Assembly (NCBI RefSeq): GCF_018070575.1
Contig: NZ_JAGPXN010000002.1
Location: 236,131 to 300,130 of the forward strand
DNA: 64,000 nucleotides
Source of the DNA: Micromonospora sp. C31
Lineage (GTDB): Bacteria; Actinomycetota; Actinomycetes; Mycobacteriales; Micromonosporaceae
Direction: 5' to 3'
Position numbers and translations under genes: made by a program. Below, piece by piece: positions 19,100-27,413 of this stretch. A model generated the notes under the pieces. The model was not told where the DNA came from and ran no database searches. It was given only the letters and a program-made list of their open reading frames with translations. The first letter of the stretch is position 1; each line of letters opens with the position of its first letter.

Positions 19100-19507
19100 T
19101 CACAGGCTGCCCAGCAGGCGGGTCACCGCGATCTCGATGACCACGCGGTCCAGATTCGGGCGGGGTGTCCGGTAGCGTTCGGCGTACCGGCGTTCGGCCT
19201 CGGCCACGGCGGGCCGGTCGGAGCGCACGACGGCCCGGCCCTCGATGGTCAGCCAGCGCCGCCCGTCGACGTGGCAGACGGCCACCGGGGCGCCCCCGGG
19301 GCCGGCGGCGGCGACGTGCCGCGCCTTGCGGGAGGCGCCGCCGGTGATCACGCGGGCCAGGCCGGCCGACGCGTCGAAGGTGACCCCCACCGGAACGACG
19401 TGCGGGGTGCCGTCCGCGCGCAGGGTGGTCAACGTGGCCAGGTGCCGTTCCCGGCAGAACGCCACGACCCGCTCGTCGTGGGGCGTCAACCGATGGTCGC
19501 CGGGCAC
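19100..19507 (-). CDS. PPOX-class F420/FMN-dependent oxidoreductase
   Basis: A 135-residue split-barrel flavin-binding protein. The first strands read [20 protein letters not shown], followed by the ligand-binding [12 protein letters not shown] segment, as in actinobacterial PPOX-class F420-dependent enzymes (TIGR03618 type). Cofactor identity (F420 versus FMN) cannot be fixed from sequence by eye. The GTG start follows AGGGGA. The DUF1232 gene upstream ends 31 bp away on the same strand. Confidence 0.85.
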   Translation of the reverse strand: MPGDHRLTPHDERVVAFCRERHLATLTTLRADGTPHVVPVGVTFDASAGLARVITGGASRKARHVAAAGPGGAPVAVCHVDGRRWLTIEGRAVVRSDRPAVAEAERRYAERYRTPRPNLDRVVIEIAVTRLLGSL

Positions 19508-19538
19508 GGGCGTCCCCTGTCTCGCGGTGCGGTACCGG

Positions 19539-19865
19539 TCATGGCACGCGGCGCCGGTCGGGTGCGGACGGCACGTCGGGCGCGGCGGTCGGCGGTCGGT
19601 TCGCGGCGCGGCGCTGCCGGGCCAGGCGACCGAGGTAGAGCAGCGCGCCGGTCAGCACCGCCATGTCGTCCAGGTAGATGGGGTCGGGCAGCAGGTCGAC
19701 CGGCGAGACGGTGTAGAGCAGTGCGCCGTAGAAGGCGACCTTGCCGTTCACCCCGAGGGTGCCGAGCAGCCGGCGGGTGCGGATCAGGCGGACGGCCAGC
19801 ACCACCGCGCCGACCAACGTGACGACTGCCACGACGCCGACGACGACCCACGCCTGTCTGGACAC
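19539..19865 (-). CDS. YkvA/DUF1232-domain membrane protein
   Basis: A 108-residue protein with an N-terminal membrane segment (residues 6-26), then the DUF1232 core with its hallmark [20 protein letters not shown], and a basic C-terminus. The function of DUF1232 is unknown. The GTG start lies 6 bp after a TAGCGT -10 element, so it is probably translated from a leaderless transcript. Confidence 0.85.
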   Translation of the reverse strand: MSRQAWVVVGVVAVVTLVGAVVLAVRLIRTRRLLGTLGVNGKVAFYGALLYTVSPVDLLPDPIYLDDMAVLTGALLYLGRLARQRRAANRPPTAAPDVPSAPDRRRVP

Positions 19866-19871
19866 ACCGTC

Positions 19872-19877
19872 ACGCTA
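19872..19877 (-). promoter_or_regulatory. -10 element (TAGCGT) of a leaderless promoter
   Basis: On the minus strand TAGCGT is followed by 6 bases and then the GTG of the DUF1232 gene. Nearly the same arrangement recurs at 27401-27416. Confidence 0.5.
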
Positions 19878-19911
19878 GCCCAGGGGGGCCGGTTCCGCCC
19901 GGCCCCGCCGG

Positions 19912-20730
19912 TCAGTACGCGGGGACGGCCGCCCGGCCCCGGGCCACCGGCGGCACGTCGCGACCGGTCACCGTCGGGAACTCCCGGGTCTGCTCCGCCG
20001 CACCGGCGCGCTCGATCAGCGGCAGCAGCGACGGCGACTCCTCGGGACGGCGGTTGACCGCGGCGAACGCCTCGTCCCGCAGGCTGCGCGCCGCCTCGGC
20101 GGCGGTCTCGGCGGCCCGCCACGCGGCCTGCTCCCGCTCCCGGGCCGCCCGCTGGCGGGCGAGCAGGTTGTCCCGTACCGCCCGGCGCAGCACCAGTTCC
20201 TGCTCGACCGGGTGCAGCCGAGGGTCCCAGCCGTTGCGGTGCGCGAAGACGTCGCTGAGTTGCTCCACCGACAGTTCCTTGCGCCAGTACGCGTCGAGGG
20301 CGGCCCGGTGCAGGAAACGCTCGCGCTCGGCGTACTCGGCGGGCGTCCGGACGGTACGCGGAAGAGGCATCGCCTCGGCGACCGCCAGCCGGTGGACGTC
20401 CGCCTCGGCGGCCTCGTGCGCCAGCCAGGCCGCCTCGACCTCCTCCTGCGCGGCCAGCCACTCGGCCCGCAGCCGGGCGGCGGTGGTGGCGGCCCGCTCC
20501 GCGGCGACCGAGACCTCTCCGGCGTACCGGGAACGTTCGCGCGCCTCCTCGGCCCGTTCCAACTCGCTCGGCATCGCGGCACGCCGGATCCGGGAACCGG
20601 CGTCGATCGTGAGCCGGCCGGGTCGCAGCAGCAGGCCGGCCACGGCGACGGCGACGACGCCGAGCAGGCTCAGCCAGATCACGGCGGCCCGGGGCACGTC
20701 GAGCAGGACGGAGGAGAACACGTTTTGCAT
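19912..20730 (-). CDS. membrane-anchored coiled-coil protein of unknown function
   Basis: About 272 residues: one N-terminal membrane segment (around residues 13-33, AVIWLSLLGVVAVAVAGLLL), then a long Ala/Glu/Arg-rich helical region predicted to form coiled coil (about residues 50-130), a short Trp/Tyr-containing segment (YWRKELSVEQLSDVFAHRNG) and a second helical run. I do not recognise the family. The ATG at 20730 is preferred because GAGGT lies 8 bp upstream; GTG at 20739 is possible. The cytoplasmic helical part suggests a scaffolding role. Confidence 0.7.
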   Translation of the reverse strand: MQNVFSSVLLDVPRAAVIWLSLLGVVAVAVAGLLLRPGRLTIDAGSRIRRAAMPSELERAEEARERSRYAGEVSVAAERAATTAARLRAEWLAAQEEVEAAWLAHEAAEADVHRLAVAEAMPLPRTVRTPAEYAERERFLHRAALDAYWRKELSVEQLSDVFAHRNGWDPRLHPVEQELVLRRAVRDNLLARQRAAREREQAAWRAAETAAEAARSLRDEAFAAVNRRPEESPSLLPLIERAGAAEQTREFPTVTGRDVPPVARGRAAVPAY

Positions 20731-20980
20731 GGTCAGCACCTCGCGGTCGATCGAGGGAAATCGACAGGATCTGTGCCCGGCGTACGGGCGGGGTGGGTAT
20801 CGGGCCTGCGTGCGGGGCGTACCGCGGTGGTGGCCGCGCCGACGGTGGGGGGCGGCAGGCTACGGGGTGGACGCCGGCGAGACGACGGCCGGAGCGCGGG
20901 GGCCGGGCCGGACCGACCCGCGTCGCGCGGCGGCGATCCGTCGCGGTCGGTGCCCCGGACGCGGAGCCGGTGGCCGACGG

Positions 20981-21340
20981 TCAGGGGGCGGGCGGACCGC
21001 GCCGGGCGGGAACGCCCCGGCCGGGGTCGCGGGCGAGGCCGCCCGGGCGCGCGACCGGAACGACGGAGGTGTCGGCCGGAGCGTCGGCGACGGGACGGGT
21101 CGCAGGCGGGGCAGCGGCGCCGTTGACCAGCTCCGCCACCGGTTCGCGACGCGACGGTGGCTGCGCGAGCCGGGCGGCGTCGGCGACGGTGACGGCGGCG
21201 GACGGCGTCGCGGCCGGCGCGGGGGTGGCGCCTCCGAGGCCAACGGCGAGCACGAGCGCGGCGACCGCCAGGCGGGTCAGCTCGCGCAGGCAGCGCAGCG
21301 TGACCGACCAGAACGGGTCGACGGACGCTACGGACGGCAC
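20981..21340 (-). CDS. putative secreted or membrane Ala/Pro-rich small protein
   Basis: A 119-residue reading frame with a hydrophobic segment (residues 21-44, ending PAPAATPSA) that could be a signal peptide, then an Ala/Pro/Arg-rich unstructured tail. Its GTG lies 6 bp after a TAGGTT -10-like element on the minus strand, matching the leaderless arrangement of other genes here. No homologue is recognised. The call rests on promoter position and codon pattern only. Confidence 0.45.
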   Translation of the reverse strand: MPSVASVDPFWSVTLRCLRELTRLAVAALVLAVGLGGATPAPAATPSAAVTVADAARLAQPPSRREPVAELVNGAAAPPATRPVADAPADTSVVPVARPGGLARDPGRGVPARRGPPAP

Positions 21341-21349
21341 CCGTCCAAC

Positions 21350-21583
21350 CTATCGTTCGCGCCCGGCCCGTGCAGTGCGGCGACGGCCCGGGATCGGATG
21401 AACGGCGCCACGATGTCCGAAATGGATCAACCGGCGGTGGGCGCTACCGAGCTTGTCGAGGTCGCGGGACAGCCCGTCGAGCATGCCCTTGAGCGCCGTC
21501 CACTGCGCGGCGACGCCGTCGGTCTGGCCCGCGAGAACCACGTCGGCACCGAGATGAACGACGCCATGGCGTGGAACTGACAC
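21350..21583 (-). pseudogene. possible remnant of a small WXG100/ESX-like gene beside the mycosin gene
   Basis: On the minus strand a run of about 29 codons (around LAGQTDGVAAQWTALKGM, then LDGLSRDLDKLGSA) has essentially all third positions G or C, as real genes here do. The codons on both sides do not, and the probable N-terminus (MASFISV) lies in another frame. This looks like a frameshifted, truncated helical protein. It is divergent from a type VII-associated mycosin, which suggests, but does not prove, a WXG-like origin. Confidence 0.3.
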
Positions 21584-21662
21584 AATCGCCGACGCGGCTC
21601 CGGTCCGGTTCGATCGGGTCGGAGCCACGTCACGTTGTGCGTCGACAGGTTCTGGGAGAATC

Positions 21663-22910
21663 ATGCGTGCGGGGAAGCCTTCGTGGCCCGAGCTCAGGCT
21701 GGCCGCCGCGGCGCTGGCGCTGCTCGTCGGCGCCGGGTCCGGTCCACTGGTCGCGCCCGCTCCGGCACGCGCCGACACGGTACGGGGCCTCCAGTGGTAC
21801 CTCGACACGCTGCAGATCCCGCAGGCCCACAAGCTCACCAAGGGCAAGGGCGTCACCGTCGCGGTCATCGACACCGGAGTCAACCCCGACCTGCCGGACC
21901 TGCGCGGCCAGATCCTGCCGGGCAGGGGCGTCGCCTCCGGCACGGCGGCCGACGGTCGCCGTGACGACGACACCAGGAAGGCCCACGGTTCGGCGATGGC
22001 CGGGATCATCGCGTCCCGGGGTGGTGGCCCGATGCGGCACCTGGGCATCGCGCCGGAGGCGAAGATCCTGCCCGTCGCGGTCGGCAGGTCCTTCGACTCG
22101 GCAGACCTCTCGGCGGGCATCCGCTGGGCGGCCGACGCCGGCGCCGACGTGATCAACCTGTCCGTCGGGACGGGCACGGCGGCGACCCCCGACGAGATCG
22201 CCGCCGTCCGGTACGCCCTGGACAAGGACGTCGTGCTGATCGCCTCTGCCGGCAACCGGCTGCAGAACGACCGCGTCGTCACCAGCCCCGCGAACATCCC
22301 CGGCGTCGTCGCAGTGACCGGGCTGGGGAAGAACGGCGAGTTCTTCGCGCAGAGTGCCACCGGTCGGGAGGCCGTGCTCGCCGCGCCGATGCAGGAGATC
22401 ATCTCTCCCCGGTCCACGTCGGTGTCGTCCAACGGTTACGGCATCGGCAGCGGCACCAGCGACGCTGCCGCCATCACCTCCGGCGTGGCGGCGCTGGTCC
22501 GCGCGAAGTACCCGGACCTCGACGCGGCCAACGTGGTCAACCGACTCATCCGCACCGCCCGTGACCAGGGCCCGAACGGCCGCGACAGCCAGTACGGCTT
22601 CGGCGCGATCGATCCGCTCGCCGCGCTGACCCGCTCCGTGCCGGCGGTGGACGCACACCCGCTGCTCGCCGGCGCCCCTGACGGTGCCGCCCCGTCCGCC
22701 GGCGCGGCCGGTTCGCGGGGGGACGACAGGCCGGCGGTGTCGATCAGCATGAAGAAGGGCGCCGGTGCGTTGGTCCAGGGGGCCCTCTGCCTGCTCGTAC
22801 CCGTCGCGTCGCTGATCCTCGTGATCCTGCTGGTACGCCGGTCCCGCCGGAAGACGGCCGTCGCCCGGCAGCGCGCCGACGGCACCGCCCACCCCCGCCG
22901 GCTCCGCTAG
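21663..22910 (+). CDS. mycP: mycosin (subtilisin-like serine protease of type VII secretion)
   Basis: A 415-residue S8 protease. The signal peptide spans residues 1 to about 37. The catalytic triad is visible as Asp70 (VAVIDTGVN), His108 (KAHGSAMAGII) and Ser266 (GSGTSDAAAITSG), with the oxyanion Asn in IASAGN. A C-terminal membrane helix (about residues 375-398) ends in a basic tail. This layout is that of MycP proteases, which sit in the membrane next to ESX secretion complexes. No EccB/C/D/E genes are in the window, so it is an orphan locus. An ATG with GGGAGA upstream supports the start. Confidence 0.9.
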   Translation: MRAGKPSWPELRLAAAALALLVGAGSGPLVAPAPARADTVRGLQWYLDTLQIPQAHKLTKGKGVTVAVIDTGVNPDLPDLRGQILPGRGVASGTAADGRRDDDTRKAHGSAMAGIIASRGGGPMRHLGIAPEAKILPVAVGRSFDSADLSAGIRWAADAGADVINLSVGTGTAATPDEIAAVRYALDKDVVLIASAGNRLQNDRVVTSPANIPGVVAVTGLGKNGEFFAQSATGREAVLAAPMQEIISPRSTSVSSNGYGIGSGTSDAAAITSGVAALVRAKYPDLDAANVVNRLIRTARDQGPNGRDSQYGFGAIDPLAALTRSVPAVDAHPLLAGAPDGAAPSAGAAGSRGDDRPAVSISMKKGAGALVQGALCLLVPVASLILVILLVRRSRRKTAVARQRADGTAHPRRLR

Positions 22911-23023
22911 CTGACGGTGGCCTGGCCGACCGGAGGGGACGCGGACGCTGGGGACGCGGGCGGCGGCCGGGTGGGCCGGGGGCCGGCTGACGATGGCCTG
23001 GTGGGCCGGAGGCGACGCGGGCG
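22911..23023. repeat. imperfect direct repeat downstream of the mycosin gene
   Basis: Two copies of about 37 bp (22911-22947 and 22987-23023), both starting ctgacg(g/a)tggcctgg and continuing through a ccggagg-gacgcgg core, 76 bp apart. The first copy begins immediately after the mycosin stop codon. The origin is probably local duplication. Confidence 0.6.
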
Positions 23024-23037
23024 GCGGGGCGTCGCCG

Positions 23038-23379
23038 TCAGGGGCGCTCGGGGGCCTTGGCCGGCTCCGGCTCGTCGGCGAACAGGTTGAGGAGGTCGCC
23101 GACCTGCCGGTCCGCTTCGGCGGGATGCCGGAACCGCCCGGCGGGGTTGAGCGTGTACTCGTTGCGCCGGCCGACCCGGGTGCGGTGCAGGTAGCCGCCG
23201 GCCTCCAGGTCGGCGACGATCGCCTGGGCGGCCCGCTCGGTGACGCCCACCTCGTCGGCGACGTCGCGGAGTCGGGCGGTGGGGTTGCGGGCGATGGCGA
23301 GCAGCACGTGCCCGTGGTTGGTGAGGAACGTCCAGTTGCGGGTGCTCTCGTTCTCCCCAGTCGTCGCCATGTCCGTCAT
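23038..23379 (-). CDS. winged-helix (MarR/ArsR-like) transcriptional regulator
   Basis: A 113-residue protein. A winged helix-turn-helix occupies about residues 15-85: NHGHVLLAIARNPTARLRDV, the recognition region VGVTERAAQAIVADLEAGGY and wing RTRVGRRNEYTLN. A short tail with acidic residues follows. The ATG at 23379 has an AGGGG ribosome site upstream; ATG at 23370 is in frame. It is divergent from the carbonic anhydrase gene across 250 bp, so it may regulate itself or that gene. No effector domain is seen. Confidence 0.85.
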   Translation of the reverse strand: MTDMATTGENESTRNWTFLTNHGHVLLAIARNPTARLRDVADEVGVTERAAQAIVADLEAGGYLHRTRVGRRNEYTLNPAGRFRHPAEADRQVGDLLNLFADEPEPAKAPERP

Positions 23380-23628
23380 CGTATGGCCCCTGCTTCGTGT
23401 TTTGCTGCGCGCCCTCGCGGCTGCGCGTCCTCGTGCCCGGCGGGGCGGCCGGGCCGGTCGCCGCCCGTACCGGACGCCGGCGACCGCCGTACCGGAGGCC
23501 GGCGAACATATGAAATGGATATCACGCATACCTTGACGTACCTTTCGGTGCGTGTGACGGTGGTGGCAGCCCGCGTCCAGCGTCGGCCCGGGTGACCAGG
23601 CCGTTCACGTCAGGGAGCGAGGTGTGGG

Positions 23629-24381
23629 ATGAACCGTCCCGGATCGCCAGGCACTCAACCGGGCCCGGAGCGGACGCTCCCGGTGTCGACCACGGGCACT
23701 GCCCCGGCCGACGTCGGAATCGCGCCGGCTGCCCCCGCGAGTCCCGAGGAGGCGCTCGCCGAGCTGTACGCCGGCAATCGGCGGTTCGTGTCCGGCGCCC
23801 CGCGCCACCCCAACCAGGACGCCGTGCACCGCACCGCGGTCGCCGACGGACAACACCCCTTCGCGGTGATCGTCGGCTGCTCCGACTCCCGGCTCGCCGC
23901 AGAGATCATCTTCGACCGTGGCCTGGGTGACCTCTTCGTGGTCCGCACCGCCGGGCACACCATTGGCCCCGAGGTGCTGGGCAGCGTGGAGTACGCCGTC
24001 ACGGTCCTGGGCACGCCCCTGGTGGTGGTGCTCGGGCACGACTCCTGCGGGGCGGTCCAGGCGGCGCGTACGGCGGACGCCACCGGCACCCCACCGGTCG
24101 GGCACCTGTGCGCCGTGGTGGACGCCGTGGTGCCCAGCCTGCGCCGGGCCGCCGCCGAGGGCGTGGCGGACATCGACGGGATCGTCGACATCCACATCGC
24201 GTACACCGTCGAGGCGATGCTGGGCCGGTCCGCCGTGCTCGCCGCGGAGGTGGCCGCCGGCCGTTGCGGGGTGGTCGGCATGTCGTACCGGCTGACCGCC
24301 GGCGAGGTGCGGACGGTGGCCGGGGTGCCCGCCCGTACGGTCGACGCGCCGGAGCCGGCCGCCAGCGCCGCGCTCGCCTGA
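23629..24381 (+). CDS. beta-carbonic anhydrase
   Basis: A 250-residue beta-class enzyme that interconverts CO2 and bicarbonate. Zinc ligands and catalytic residues are visible: Cys84, Asp86 and Arg88 in GCSDSRLA, then His137 and Cys140 in LGHDSCGAV. The N-terminal 38 residues are Pro/Ala-rich and not part of the fold; a later in-frame start is therefore possible, but GGAGCGAGG precedes the ATG at 23629. It is monocistronic and followed by a bidirectional terminator. Confidence 0.94.
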   Translation: MNRPGSPGTQPGPERTLPVSTTGTAPADVGIAPAAPASPEEALAELYAGNRRFVSGAPRHPNQDAVHRTAVADGQHPFAVIVGCSDSRLAAEIIFDRGLGDLFVVRTAGHTIGPEVLGSVEYAVTVLGTPLVVVLGHDSCGAVQAARTADATGTPPVGHLCAVVDAVVPSLRRAAAEGVADIDGIVDIHIAYTVEAMLGRSAVLAAEVAAGRCGVVGMSYRLTAGEVRTVAGVPARTVDAPEPAASAALA

Positions 24382-24386
24382 GACGA

Positions 24387-24424
24387 GACAGGGCCGCTCC
24401 CGCGTCAGGCGGGGCGGCCCTGTC
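24387..24424. terminator. bidirectional hairpin terminator
   Basis: Perfect 11-bp arms (GACAGGGCCGC) with a 16-nt loop, between the convergent carbonic anhydrase and coiled-coil protein genes. Confidence 0.8.
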
Positions 24425-24456
24425 CGCGTTCTCGCTGGTGCGACCGCTGGTCGCGG

Positions 24457-25473
24457 CTAGAGCAGTGACACGTGGACGTGGTCGGTGTGGTTCGACGGGC
24501 CGCTGTAGGAACTCCAGCCCGTCGCGGGGAACCAGATCTGCCGGTTCCAGATCACGTAGTAGATACCGAGCCGGTCGGCGTTGCGGACCAGGAACGCGGT
24601 CAGGTTGTTGCCGTACATGTAGGTGTCGTCGTTGTGCCAGGGGGAGAAGCCGCTGCGTTGCAACGACCAGTCGCAGGCTCGGCCCTTCGGATGCTCGTAC
24701 GGCCCGCCGGGACGGTAACAGCCGACGAACCGGTTGAAGCCGACCCGCTTGACCTCCTTGTACATGTGCAGCGTGCGCGCGGTGATGCAGCCGCCGGTGG
24801 TGGGGTCGTCCTCTGTGCAGGACAGGGGCTTCCAGTCGCCGTCGGCGGTACGACCGGGCGCCATCTTCGCCACCGGCGACGTGGCGACCACCTTGCCACT
24901 GGTCAGCCCCCTGCCGCCGACCAGTGCGAGCGCCTTCTCCGCCTCGCGCTTGCCGCGCGCCATCTCGTTCGTCAGCTTCTGCTGCTCGCGTACCTCGGCG
25001 TCGAGCGCCAGCTTGGCCTGCTCGGCGCGGTCCTTGACCGCGTTCACCTCGGCGAGCTTCTTGGAGTTGACCAGGTTGAGCTCGTCGAGGGCGGCGGCGC
25101 GCTTGACGAACGAGTCGGGGCTGGCGGTGTCCAGCAGCATCGACACCGCGCCGATCCGCCCGGTCCGGTAGGACTGGGCGGCGATCTGGCTGACCTGCGG
25201 GGCCAGCGCGTCCAGCTCGGCCTGCGCGCGGTTGACCTCCAGGGCCAGTTCGAGCTGGCGCTTCTTCGACTTCTCCAGCTTCGCCTTGGCCTGCACGTAG
25301 GACCGGTTCCGGGCCTCGATCAGGTCGTCGAGCAGCTTGGGCTCGTCGTCGCCGTGCCCGGAGGGCTTGGGCGGGGTGGGCGCGGCCGCTGCCGGGAGTG
25401 GCCCGGCGAAGACCGCCAGGGCGGCGAGTGCGGCCACCACGGGCGTCAACCAGCGGCGTAGGGGTGCCGTCAC
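24457..25473 (-). CDS. secreted coiled-coil protein with ARB_07466-like C-terminal domain (cell-wall associated)
   Basis: A 338-residue exported protein. It has a signal peptide (about 31 residues, ending PLPAAAAP), a long coiled coil (about residues 45-180, with LDDLIEARNRSYVQAKAKL), and a C-terminal domain of about 110 residues with HPKGRACDWS, RNADRLGIYYVIW and NHTDHVHVS. The His/Asp set in the last part resembles the zinc site of LD-carboxypeptidase/ARB_07466-type domains linked to peptidoglycan. The coiled coil resembles that of RipA-type hydrolases. A c-di-AMP riboswitch occupies its leader, consistent with control of a wall-remodelling protein. Confidence 0.88.
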   Translation of the reverse strand: MTAPLRRWLTPVVAALAALAVFAGPLPAAAAPTPPKPSGHGDDEPKLLDDLIEARNRSYVQAKAKLEKSKKRQLELALEVNRAQAELDALAPQVSQIAAQSYRTGRIGAVSMLLDTASPDSFVKRAAALDELNLVNSKKLAEVNAVKDRAEQAKLALDAEVREQQKLTNEMARGKREAEKALALVGGRGLTSGKVVATSPVAKMAPGRTADGDWKPLSCTEDDPTTGGCITARTLHMYKEVKRVGFNRFVGCYRPGGPYEHPKGRACDWSLQRSGFSPWHNDDTYMYGNNLTAFLVRNADRLGIYYVIWNRQIWFPATGWSSYSGPSNHTDHVHVSLL

Positions 25474-25487
25474 AGTTTTCCCTTCCG

Positions 25488-25637
25488 TCGACCGCCGACC
25501 GGGTTAGCTGACGGGTTCGGGGCGGAAGTGGCCCCTACCGCTGTCGCGGATTCACCCCAGTTACCTGGGTCCCCGGCTCGCCTGGTGGCGATTGGGCGGC
25601 GGCACCGCAGGCGCCGCTGCGCGCCTTCGGCGGTGAC
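25488..25637 (-). promoter_or_regulatory. ydaO-type cyclic di-AMP riboswitch
   Basis: Reading the minus strand, the leader contains the ydaO/yuaA consensus in order: GAGCCGGGGACCCAGG, then AACTGGGGTGAATCCGCG, GCGGTAGGG, CTTCCGCCCCGAACCCGTCA, and GCTAACCCGGTCGGCGG. Flanking ACCGCCG (near 25634) and CGGCGGT (near 25491) can form the closing P1 stem. It ends 15 bp before the start of the coiled-coil wall protein. In this class ligand binding usually turns expression off, and in actinobacteria it commonly precedes wall hydrolase genes. An A+T-rich stretch at 25690-25712 is the likely promoter. Confidence 0.93.
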
Positions 25638-25774
25638 CGGCAGCGAGGTTACCCGAGAGCACTCCCGGGGATCTACGTCCCTAAGCCGACTAAATGCGTT
25701 ATTTCGTAATGGCGCACGGTGACCAGTGACGCGTTTATCAGGACGGACGCCCCGATCGGTGACGCTCAGGAGTG

Positions 25775-27124
25775 TCACCATCCGGTGTCCGTGTTCCCGG
25801 CCCGACCGGGCCACCCGGGCGCGCTGGACGGCGTGTCGCCGCCGCGGGGCCCGCCGAGTGCCTCCAGCGCCTCCGACCGGTCGGCCGCCGGTCGGGGCGC
25901 CGGCGCGGCCGGGGGCGGGCTGCCGTCGGCGGCGTCGCCGCCGCGCCGGCCCGCCGTGGTCACCACCGCCGCCAGCCCGGTGGTCAGCGGCACGGCGGCG
26001 ATCAGCCCGAGGGTGGCGACCGCGCTGCGGACGATCTCCTGGGCGAGGAACTCGCTGGTGAGGAGCTGGGTCACCGCCCGCGAGTCGGCCGTCAGCAGGA
26101 GCAGCACCGGCAGCGAGGCGCCGGCGTACGCCAGCACGATGGTGTTCACCGTCGAGGCGATGTGCGCCCGTCCGACCCGGGTCGCCGCCCGGTAGAGCTG
26201 CACCCGGGACAGCCCGGGATTGGCGTGCGCCAGCTCGGTGACCGTGGCGGCCTGGGTGACCGTGACGTCGTCGAGCACACCGAGGGAGCCGATGATGATC
26301 CCGGCCAGCAACAGCCCGTGCAGGTCGACGTCTGCCTGGTACATCGACAGCGTGGTGGCGTCCTCGGAGCCGAACCCGGTCAGGTGGGTCGCGGCGGTGG
26401 CGATCGTGCCGAGCACACCGGTCAGCACCAGGCTGCCCAGCGTGCCGAGCACGGCGACCGAGGTCTGCGCGGTCACGCCGTGGGTCAGGTAGAGCACCAC
26501 GAACATGATCAGAGCGGCGCCGACGACCGCGACCAGGAGCGGCGGGCTGCCGGCGCCGATGCCGGGCAGCACGAAGGTCAGCAGGATGGCGAAGCTCGCC
26601 GCCAGACCGGCCAGCGCGGCCAGCCCGCGCCACCGCCCGAAGGCGACGATCGCCGCCGCGAAGAGCGCCACCAGCCAGATCAACGGCTTGCCGCGCTGGT
26701 GCTCCGCGATGTTGTAGGTGCTGACCGTGGGGTCGGCGGGGTCGGTGAGCTCGACCAGGATGATCTCGTCGCCCACGGCGACGGTCGGCGCCCCGGGACC
26801 GGCCGGGACCGGCGTCTGGATCTGCTGGCCGGCGTCGGGACCGCCCTCCACCCGTACGGTGACGGTGCCGCAGGGGCCCCGCGTCGCGCCGGGGCCCCCC
26901 TCGGGGGTCTCCGGGGCCGGCGGGCACGGCTCCGTCACCACCCGCGTCACCGTGCCGTGGTGGCGGGGCGGCTCGCTGCCCGCCACGGGGTCGGGCGTGT
27001 CTGACGGCCACAGCACCAGGGCCGCGATCAGGGTGGCGACGAAGAGGGGCACCACCGTCGCGACGAGGATCCGCCGCACCCTCGGCGGGGCGGACGGAGC
27101 GGGACGGGTGTGGTCGGCGCCCAT
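25775..27124 (-). CDS. YibE/F family multi-pass membrane protein
   Basis: A 449-residue protein with one N-terminal membrane helix, an extracytoplasmic domain of about 100 residues (containing VAVGDEIILVELTDPADP), then about seven membrane helices. The family motif HGLLLAGIIIGSLGVLDDVT is followed by TQAATVTEL. YibE/F proteins are of unknown function, possibly transporters. The C-terminal 60 residues are a Pro/Ala/Gly-rich tail. The ATG at 27124 has GGGAGA upstream; the frame extends further but lacks coding features. Confidence 0.88.
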   Translation of the reverse strand: MGADHTRPAPSAPPRVRRILVATVVPLFVATLIAALVLWPSDTPDPVAGSEPPRHHGTVTRVVTEPCPPAPETPEGGPGATRGPCGTVTVRVEGGPDAGQQIQTPVPAGPGAPTVAVGDEIILVELTDPADPTVSTYNIAEHQRGKPLIWLVALFAAAIVAFGRWRGLAALAGLAASFAILLTFVLPGIGAGSPPLLVAVVGAALIMFVVLYLTHGVTAQTSVAVLGTLGSLVLTGVLGTIATAATHLTGFGSEDATTLSMYQADVDLHGLLLAGIIIGSLGVLDDVTVTQAATVTELAHANPGLSRVQLYRAATRVGRAHIASTVNTIVLAYAGASLPVLLLLTADSRAVTQLLTSEFLAQEIVRSAVATLGLIAAVPLTTGLAAVVTTAGRRGGDAADGSPPPAAPAPRPAADRSEALEALGGPRGGDTPSSAPGWPGRAGNTDTGW

Positions 27125-27400
27125 CGAGTGTCTCCCAACGAATCCAGGGCGGGGTACGGGCCGGCGGGCCGGTCGGTTCAGCGTCGCCGCGTGGCCGGGA
27201 CGGTGGACCGCCTCCATGTGGCGGTGCGGTCACTTACCGTCGTCTTCGGCCCCTGCCCGGTGACGGGTGCTCGATGCGCCGCCCGGCGGGGAGTGCGGGG
27301 CGGGCGGTGCGGAAACCGGAGGGCCACCGGCCGAATGGTAGCCCGCGCAGCCGTCCGGGATCGTGCCGCGCGGTGGTCCCCGCAGGGCGGGTCGACGCGC

Positions 27401-27406
27401 TAGCGT
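27401..27406 (+). promoter_or_regulatory. -10 element (TAGCGT) of a leaderless promoter
   Basis: TAGCGT is followed by 7 bases and the GTG at 27414, the same TAGCGT-GACGG arrangement as before the DUF1232 gene. Confidence 0.5.
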
Positions 27407-27413
27407 GACGGAT

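Noticed and set aside
21427-21633. 68-codon minus-strand frame starting MTWLRPDRTG
   Set aside because: Codon third positions are not gene-like over most of its length; only a neighbouring frame shows a short coding-like run, reported as a possible remnant.
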